Made by a program: the position numbers and the translations under genes | Part shown: piece after piece, positions 25,660 to 32,656 of the stretch | Layout: each line of letters opens with the position of its first letter | How positions within the stretch are numbered: the stretch's first letter is position 1 | Notes under the pieces: generated by a model | Seen by the model: only the letters and a program-made list of their open reading frames with translations | Databases searched by the model: none | What the model was told of the DNA's origin: nothing | Origin: Acanthaster planci | Taxonomy: Eukaryota; Echinodermata; Asteroidea; Valvatida; Acanthasteridae | Assembly (NCBI RefSeq): GCF_001949145.1 | Contig: NW_019091417.1 | Coordinates: forward strand, 299,025-331,680 | Reading direction: 5' to 3' | DNA length: 32,656 nucleotides

Positions 25660-28003
25660 CTTTGCATTGGAGAAAGACACAAGATCATTTTACACATCTG
25701 AAGAGCGATTTGACTTCAAAAAAGAAGCATGTACATGTGATCTTATCCCATTTTGTCTTGTGGATACAGATACATATCACATTGATTAGACAGTAGTGTG
25801 ACCCAAATCCTCCACCTGAATTCTAATCAAAATGCCCAACTTAATTCGTGACACATTTAAAGAAACAGGGTATGAATCCTGTCTTTCTGAATAAATTCCA
25901 TGTCCCTGGATGCAGGCGATGAACAATCCACCCCAACATGCCCACGTTGAAAGGCACTCTCACAGGCACAGAAGCGATGAGCTGGTGGATAGTTTTCAAG
26001 TGCCTCAGGCACATGCGACAACCATACATGTACATACATGTATATATGTGCATTCAAACCAAAAAGTGGTTGTGCATGCAGTGCCACACACGTACAGTCT
26101 TCTTGAGTACCCACCACAGGACTGCTGTTTCTGTGTAACTCTTGTTCCTGCTTGGGTTGCATAATGCCATTGTGCATGTCTTTAACTCTATTCCAAGTCC
26201 CTCAAACTCCAACTGTATACATGTAGGTTTTATCAGGTTTTGGCTGATTCAGTACCATACATTATGAACTTCTTGTTTAACTTTGTTGGATTGAGGAATA
26301 AAGGCCTAGGGTACGGTAATGGTGTTAGATTCTGTTTGAGTGGGAACACAGAGTGGACACTCCATGAAGTGACTGGCTAATGGTATTACAATGTACGTGT
26401 TGGCCTGTTCATGATTTTGTCAGGTTTGGAAGTACATGCACATGTGCTGGTCTGCAAGTCACACATTATACTGCAGAGACCTACATGTATACTGTACATG
26501 TACATACCAAATGACTCAAACTTCAACACTGGTAAAGACCTGTTCGAGTTTAACAGATTTTGTCCAGTCACATGCCAGCACTGTAATTACAAACACCCCC
26601 TTTTGTTACATGTACATGTACACGAAGGTTCAGTACTGTTTTTAGTGCACAGCCTAAACTTGGTGGCACTTGTACTGTAATTGGCTCAAGTAGACCCTGT
26701 GCATTACCCCCAATTCCTCACTCACCTCTGTAGCAAGGGCGGCCCTGATGTTAGTAGCTGTAGGAATCAAGGGAGTCACAGTTCGACTGGCTGCCTTTTC
26801 TCTCTGCATCCTCTTCTCAACGCTGATGGTCCTTTTCAAAATTTTCTCACAGTTAGCTGCTCCCATGTTCACAGCTGTTAAGATGCCTAACTCCATTGGC
26901 ACCTTGGCGTTTTTGTCACAAATGACAGGTATGACGCAGAACCTCTTTTCTGGGTTTTCAATTGACTGCACGAGAGCCGTCTGGTAATGATTCTCACACC
27001 AGAAGTCACTGAGGAAGCTCTTTGTTAAGAAGAGCACTGTGAAAGTGCTTCGCTTAAATGCTGTATTAAAGGCTGCAAACTTGGACATATTTGCTGGGAA
27101 GTCTTCTGGGCTAGTAGTTTTCCAGGAGTTGCGTTGAGCATACGTCTGGAACTGATTCACATAACTCACATCATGTTCACTGTGCAAGAGAAGAACATCA
27201 AAATGTTCCTTTTCCCAAGTGTCTGCATCCTCCGATACAGGTGGAGGTTCCTCTGCTTTGGGTAGAATTGTTTCCTGGGTTGGGGTATGAGGGGTTGTTG
27301 CCATCTCTCTAGCTGTCTGAGGAGAGGGGCTTTGATAAGCAGAAGCAGAATTCGGACAGGTGACTGGATAAAAATCAGGCTGTGCTGCAGTGGTTACCTC
27401 TCTAACATCATTGCTAACAGGGGGATGAGTACCAGTCATAAGATGCGTCTGCTCTGCCTGGCCATCAGCTATATCAGCTTTAGCCAAATTGTCATCACCA
27501 AGACCAGGTTCTTGGTACACTTGAGCCTGGTGACTTGCAGCAGTTTCGCTTGTACCTGTACATGCAATGTGATCAGAGGTGTCGGTGGGATCGTCAGAGC
27601 CGACATGAAGTCTAACATCCTGCCCCACGGTGGGTGCTGTTGATGCCATGTCCTGCTGCCCTTCATGATCCTCGTTGATCGGACTGATGGAAGCTTTGGC
27701 AGCATCGGTGCTTTCTAGTTCTTGCTTGGAACATGTAAGGGTTCCAACTTCCTTTTTCATCTCTTCACCTTCTTTAGTCGACTCACTAGATACCTCTGGA
27801 GTACTAGTGATTTTTAACTTTTCACCCATTCCCTTGGCTAGAGCACAAGTGTCACTAGTTGGTCTTGAATCGGTTTCAAGATCACTGGAAGAGGTGCTGA
27901 AGCAGCCAGTGTCAGTCCTTGAGGTGTCTTCCCTCTCCATACCATCTGGTGGAAATCTTTCGCCTCTACCTTTAAGCTGCATCCGTGCTGTGGCATCAGC
28001 CAT
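25282..28003 (-). CDS. TICAM-like TIR-Death adaptor (gene span, 2 coding exons)
   Basis: Predicted cytosolic innate-immune signalling adaptor of 551 aa: exon 26726-28003 (426 codons) and exon 25282-25659 (125 aa and TAG), joined phase 0 to phase 0. Residues 1-255 are Ser/Thr/Glu-rich and look disordered. A TIR domain follows at about 266-400: box 1 HFDVLLLHSEHD, box 2 region SPEDFPAN and LTKSFLSDFWCENHY; its second half (CVIPVICDKN) resembles TICAM1/TICAM2 (TRIF/TRAM) more than MyD88 or SARM. A Death domain follows at about 454-549 (DWRLLAENLGF, ILDILHKHLQAMPREDAIEI), like that of MyD88. The order is the reverse of MyD88 and there is no visible RHIM. The SARM1-type catalytic Glu position after WC is H339, so NAD cleavage is unlikely. 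An in-frame TAA precedes the ATG. The junction is predicted, not proven. Confidence 0.82.
26726..28003 (-). CDS. TIR-Death adaptor coding exon 1 (disordered N-terminus and TIR)
   Basis: Residues 1-426, start MADATARMQLKGRG. The donor GTGAGT after GCT ACA GAG ends it in phase 0; without splicing the frame runs 23 residues more. PTQE at 241-244 fits the PxQE TRAF-binding consensus. Confidence 0.85.
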
Positions 28004-28020
28004 GGCTACATGTAGATATC

Positions 28021-30930
28021 TGCATTAACGATTCAAAGACAGTCACACATGCACGAGGATTGGTGGAAGAGAACAAGCTTACACATTATTGAGAAATTCG
28101 CATTTCATTTAGGAGTTCCAGGCATGCCAACAATTCTGTAACTCTTCTGATTAATTTGTGCACGATTCAGGCACTGGATGCAATGACTTGAGGTTTGTAC
28201 ATGCCTTCCTGATGAAAGCTTCATGTACAATACAGTACATGTACACGGAGATGATGAGAGAGGACGAAATTAATCTTTTCTTACGCTGAAGCAAGGTCTC
28301 CTAGTTTTCTCTAATCTTGTTGTAACATTGTAACTGTTCTGGAAAAAGGTTAAAACCTACAAATGTTCAAAGCAGAGTATGGGAAATCTTCACCAAAACA
28401 CAAGTTAGGTCTGACGTCCAAAGCTGCACAATTGGTCTGAATCTCATCTCGTGAATACATGTATGTGGTGCGGAATTAGTTGATCAGTGCATTTCCTCTA
28501 TCTCTTAGTGATCAGCTGATCTTGCTGAGCAATCTTTCATGTCTGTCGATAATTTCACTGTGAGATTTTTGCATTTTTCTTTCCAGTTTATTGCTGTGGC
28601 AGACCATTTCAACAAAACATGCTAAGTAGGAGATTTCAGGATCAACTGCTTGTGCGAAGTGATTATGTAATCGTACTGATCAACTCATTTGAGTGCAACA
28701 AATATCATGCCTATCATGGGCATTGCCAAGATTTTTTCCAGGGTAGAGGGGCAAACCATTTTGTTCTCAGGGGGGAGGATACCATAGGAAAAGCAACCAT
28801 CAGTTACAAACTGATCAACCTTTAACAACTGAAGGGGGTCAATGTTAAGTTTTTTAAGCAAACTGGTGTTTCTGGTCCCTTTTCACGCATTCTTTTTCTT
28901 TCACTTTTTCCCTTATTTTCTGATTGGCCCCCGACGCCCCCCCCCAATGCCCATGGGACCCAGGTATGTAACAACACCTTGAGCTACGAGGTTCATCGCA
29001 TGTCCCGCCTCTCCAAAGACGGAAAGCACATGAGGAACCACATCCTAGGGTTAGGGCATGTAACTGTTAGTAACAGTACGTCGACTCAATTCTAAAAGGT
29101 CATTACAGCAAATAGGTACATGTACTTTTTGAAAATACCTTGCACTCTTCAAGACCTCACCCTGAGCAGTGAGCACAAAAGAAACATTGCATTGAAACAG
29201 ACTGCATTTATTTTACTTAATACACGTACTTACAGGTATTAAAATATTTTTCAGGGCAACTATATTCAAATTTTAACAAATTTTCTTACCACATTTCATG
29301 TTTAACATAATAGTTTTCAGTAAGGACCTTCGAGAGCAATTTTTCAGAAAGGACCTTCAGCACTGACACAACGAGGACATGATCATGTTGTTGGGCATGA
29401 TCAGTCAATCTGTATGAACACTCGATCTCTGCATGATCTGCCAATCGGTATGATCACTCAATCTTTGCATGATCTGTCAATCAGTCTGATCACTCAATCT
29501 TTGCATGATCTGTCAATCAGTCTGATCACTCAATCTTTGCATGATCTGTCAATCTGTATGATTATTCTGCCATCAGCCAGTCTGATCATTTGCCTTCTCT
29601 TTCTATTTTGCAGTTGTGGAGGATTGTTTCAAAAGCAGGCAGGAAAGTCGGCAATTTCATAGCACAAAAGTCCCTCCCCCTCCCCCGCAAAAATCACAAC
29701 TTTACTGGCACGAGTCATCATGCATTACGGTCATACTAGTGACTACTCCTGTTCAGTGTATGCAATCTTGACTCTTGGGCAAATTTACTGTACTCCTTCC
29801 AAGTTGAAGTATTCTATGAGTGGGTTTCATTCAAAGGCAAATCAACATGGGAAGTATGGAGTACAGTAAATTTGTGTCGGATTCAAACCGTACTGAACAC
29901 TCCTAATCCTATCACAGTCTACTATTTCTGTTTTGTTATACTGGTAGCAAAAGACCATGACAACTGAGAACCAGTTTAGAGTGCAAAGTCCCCAAGCCCC
30001 AAAATTGTGGAGAGCTGTAAAGAGTCACAAATGTTTGTGACTCAGGTTACGTCATGTGATAGTGACATTATATGTATATGTAGTGACTCAAGTTCAGTCA
30101 CTGCAACAGCATGACTAAGTTGAGTTGAGTCATTAAGCAAAAATTCGAGTCAAGTCAAGTTGAATCAAGTATTAAGCTTGAGTCAATTTGAATCACAAAC
30201 TATTAAGGCAATAATACTATTGATCAAAACAGAAGATCTTTGACATTTTTAAACTTACATGTATCTCGCAGTAACTGCATGTGGTCATTTACCCTTGATG
30301 ATACATTACATGTACACGTAACATGTGTAATGAATATTGTAAACCTGCACTATAATAGTCTATATACATGTAAGTCATTGAAAATAATTTTTTATTTCAC
30401 AAAGTCAAATCTGATTTTAAAAGTCATGGCTAATTATCTGCAGTGCACACGCACATGCATTTGTGTTCTTTACACAGTGCAAAACAAAACACTAATTTAC
30501 CATGTTTAATAGTGTGCATTACATTAGTTTCTGCTTGTATTGGCTTTGCTTATTTATCATTCTAAAATACAGACACAGGTACGGGAATAGCTGCACAAAA
30601 GCCGTACAAAATTTCGCGTTTTCCATAGGTCTGAACACACAAACCTGCGCCCAGCAAGCATCACGTGTTCATATCATGTACATAAATGTACAGATGTATG
30701 TACATGAGTCTGTACATCAGGTAGGCCTACAAGGCTACAGCGTGTACTAGTTTAGTTTACTACTGTGTTCATACCATTTCAAAAGAATGAATCTGAATGA
30801 TATAGAAAAACGTATGCAATCTTATTACCACATTATTTTGTACTGATACATGTAAATAAGGAAACATTACCTTTCATTTATAAAGCACGCATGACATTGC
30901 AAACACTTAGAAGTGAAATGAAAAACCCGG
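28021..30930. other. upstream region of the TIR-Death gene
   Basis: No coding exon supported. Holds a repeat-like segment with opposed CATGGGCATTG ends (28717-28961), a 36-bp minisatellite (29397-29558) and a GAGTCAAGT-rich imperfect repeat (about 30040-30200). A 5' UTR exon of the TIR-Death gene may be present; a possible acceptor TTAATGCAG lies just before its start codon. Confidence 0.4.
29397..29558. repeat. 36-bp minisatellite, 4.5 copies, built of 18-bp halves
   Basis: Units start at 29415, 29451, 29487 and 29523, exactly 36 bp apart, with an extra half unit before. Each unit is two related 18-mers (TGATCACTCAATCTTTGC and ATGATCTGTCAATCAGTC). It is translated as a 12-residue repeat (ITQSLHDLSISL) in an 82-codon frame, but nothing else suggests a gene. 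Confidence 0.95.
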
Positions 30931-30939
30931 AAGGCACAC

Positions 30940-30969
30940 TGCGCACGCGCGGTACTGGGGGACTTCCCC
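30940..30969. promoter_or_regulatory. candidate promoter core: NRF1 site and kappa-B site
   Basis: TGCGCACGCGCG (30940-30951) matches the NRF1 consensus YGCGCAYGCGCR. GGGACTTCCC (30959-30968), inside GGGGGACTTCCCC, matches the kappa-B consensus GGGRNNYYCC. GC content rises locally. It could serve the TIR-Death gene (minus, 3 kb away) or a plus-strand transcript from 31 kb. Motif evidence only. Confidence 0.45.
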
Positions 30970-31076
30970 GTGAGTTTTTCCAAGTTAGCCATGAGCTCGA
31001 GGGCGCACTACTCGACATGCGTTAGTAGTAGGTGGCCAACGGGTTACATGTACATGTACTTCATTGATTTATCATA

Positions 31077-31331
31077 ATGTCATTACTAGATGGTTTTGAG
31101 TCTTCGGTACAGTTCGTGTATATTCTGAAAACGATTCTCAAATCCCTTAGGTGGATTTACAAAGGACTTGCTCTTGTTGGAGTGAGTTTTCACGGCGTAT
31201 ACACCAATTTCAAGTTTGTTTGTTTTTTTCTCTCTCCTGTTTTTCACGGTTCTCTCTCTTTCTCTCTCTTTACATTTTAGTCTTGCACGTGCGAAGTTCG
31301 AAAAATACTTGAAATTCTGGCCTTCCTATAA
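31077..31331 (+). CDS. candidate two-exon micropeptide gene (51 aa)
   Basis: ATG at 31077 with an in-frame TGA 12 bp upstream opens MSLLDGFESSVQFVYILKTI to LALVG (35 aa), then a donor GTGAGT at 31182, a strong pyrimidine tract and acceptor TTTTAG at 31280, and SCTCEVRKILEILAFL with TAA at 31329-31331. An AATAAA follows at 31340-31345. The first exon is hydrophobic and basic, as in a single membrane helix. The 99-bp intron is short for this window. Family not recognised; it could be chance. Confidence 0.25.
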
Positions 31332-31339
31332 AAACATTA

Positions 31340-31345
31340 AATAAA
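31340..31345 (+). terminator. candidate poly(A) signal AATAAA of the micropeptide gene
   Basis: AATAAA, 9 bp after the candidate stop, with a T/G-rich stretch (GTGCTTGTTATTTT) about 25 bp later. Confidence 0.25.
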
Positions 31346-31899
31346 CTTGATAACGACTAAATCGACCCAGTGCTTGTTATTTTACCCCTGTCGCGTGCTC
31401 TAAAATCATTTGCATAAGAATTCGAAAAATAGATGGTTTTGGATATATGGTTTTTACTGGATTTTATGGGTCTCTTTCAGGGGCTAAAGGAATTTACAAT
31501 TTTGGAGCTGAGGCACTGAATCTTTACACAACGAATGAATAAAACTTGCATATTGAATGTTTCTTGATTTATGACATGAAATCTTCAAAAAGGCATAAGT
31601 TGATATCAAACTTGTGGACGCTTTTTTTGTTGGATCCGGGGAGGGCAACGCGAGACCGTAGCACCATCCCCAAAGGAAGGCCCGGCAGGATGTTTTTATT
31701 TTGGAAAATCTGGATCTGGATGAATATTCTGAAAAGCTCCAAATGAGCATCACTCAGAACGAGTTAGTGATAATGAGAGAAATGATGAAAGAAATGTTGA
31801 AATGATGAAATGAAATGATGAGAGAAAAGTGATTTTGCGGTCTATTTATACCACGAAGCCACGACGCACCATCCGTTCTAGCTCAACATTGCTGCTCTA

Positions 31900-32136
31900 T
31901 ACACCGGTCACATCGCACTAAGACTTATTGACATCGTTCCTTCCTGCATGCATCACCATCGCTTTGGAACTCTCTTCCTCACTATGTCGGAAGTGTCAAT
32001 AATGGAAATGAATTTAAAGCAGTTCTCAAAACTTATCTGTTCCATTAATTAATTGCTCTTAATTGTTGTTTCTTGTGAAGTGCATCGAGACTTTGGTTGG
32101 TGTGAAACGCTCAAAACTGTGTTATTATTATTTTAT
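31900..32136 (+). mobile_element. 3' end of a LINE (reverse transcriptase C-terminus and tail)
   Basis: SLWNSLPHYVGSVNN then GNEFKAVLKTYLFH and TAA (to 32048) is the typical WNSLP...FK..LKTYLF end of CR1/L2-type reverse transcriptases. The tail then reads GTGCATCGAGACTTTGG and GTGTTATTATTATTTT, as in such LINE 3' ends. Upstream is eroded. Confidence 0.6.
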
Positions 32137-32656
32137 GCCTTCCCTTCCATAAGCGTGTAGAAAGATCCCAATAATATAGGTCCTATCACATGTATCACCC
32201 GTAAGAAAGGTCACATGAAAAAAATTGCCCCTGTCAAAAAGTGGGCGTTACTGGCCTTTCTGCATCCCCCTCCCAAACGCGCTGAGACCATGAGGGTGCA
32301 GATCACTAAATTCAAGTGAGAATTTTTGACCAGCTCATTAGCATTAAAATTGCCCCCCACCCACAGTATCTTTTGAAAAAGGAGATTGTTTGGCCCCCAA
32401 AAGGGTGCGATTGTGTAAATCGTTGCCAGGATCTACTCCCTGGGTCTTTGAGCTTTCATACGAGGGCAGAAGGGCTAAAAACTACGGTTGAAAAATGGTC
32501 CTAAGTGCCGGAAAGTTGAGGGTTGCCACTTGAAAAACGGCTGCAATCAGACTTCGGAAAAATCACTTTTTTGGGGGTGATTTTGTTTTGTGGGAATAAT
32601 TAAAAATGTAATTGGTTAACCCACAAAAAAATGAGAGGAAATTGAAAGATAAGTGA
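32137..32656. other. window end, no supported feature
   Basis: Contains short C-rich runs (GCCCCCCACCC) of repeat type. No exon, RNA gene or tandem array seen. Confidence 0.4.

Noticed and set aside
27800-27830. IRF3-docking pLxIS-like stretch (KLKITS) in the TIR-Death adaptor
   Set aside because: The key Ser is Thr and the context does not match TRIF, MAVS or STING; too weak to claim.
28713-28962. opposed CATGGGCATTG ends as a 250-bp transposon
   Set aside because: Only about 11 bp match and no target duplication is visible; it may be a repeat fragment but the limits cannot be supported.
29397-29558. CRISPR-like regular repeats
   Set aside because: Units are contiguous with no spacers and the genome is eukaryotic; it is a minisatellite.

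Overview
This is a eukaryotic nuclear genomic window from a marine invertebrate deuterostome, most likely an echinoderm. The evidence is GT-AG introns of 0.1 to 2.3 kb, protein-coding exons very close to human orthologues, many short palindromes such as TACATGTA and TAGGCCTA, and interspersed elements that begin GGGCCCAATTT. The species assignment is inference; nothing in the window fixes it.

Layout. (1) 1416-7778, plus strand: complete PSMD14/Rpn11, the proteasome-lid deubiquitinase, in 6 coding exons (311 aa) with an intact JAMM zinc site. A transposon with long inverted repeats ends about 100 bp before its start codon, a pogo/Tigger-like element sits in intron 3 and a dead reverse transcriptase lies antisense in intron 5. 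(2) 9722-15969, minus strand: complete CHID1, a secreted chitinase-like protein, in 12 coding exons (394 aa). I recovered the small first exon with the signal peptide by hand. Introns carry a 19-bp minisatellite that runs into a splice donor, a GGAGGATT-rich repeat and small inverted-repeat elements. (3) 18850-22270, plus strand: a schlafen-like (AlbA_2) protein in at least 7 exons, with a basic stretch and a C-terminal cluster of three SUMO-interaction-like motifs. (4) 25282-28003, minus strand: an innate-immune adaptor with a disordered N-terminus, a TICAM/TRIF-like TIR domain and a C-terminal Death domain, the reverse of the MyD88 order. A possible promoter for it, 3 kb upstream, holds an NRF1-type site and a consensus kappa-B site 6 bp apart.

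PSMD14 and CHID1 converge, CHID1 and the schlafen-like gene diverge, and the schlafen-like and TIR-Death genes converge. PSMD14 and CHID1 are housekeeping or secretory genes with no obvious link to the two immune-type genes. The most novel items are the TIR-Death adaptor with its candidate kappa-B promoter and the schlafen-like protein with clustered SIMs. Two lower-confidence candidate genes (22916-23345 and 31077-31331) rest on matching splice phases only. Everything else is introns, intergenic DNA and repeats.
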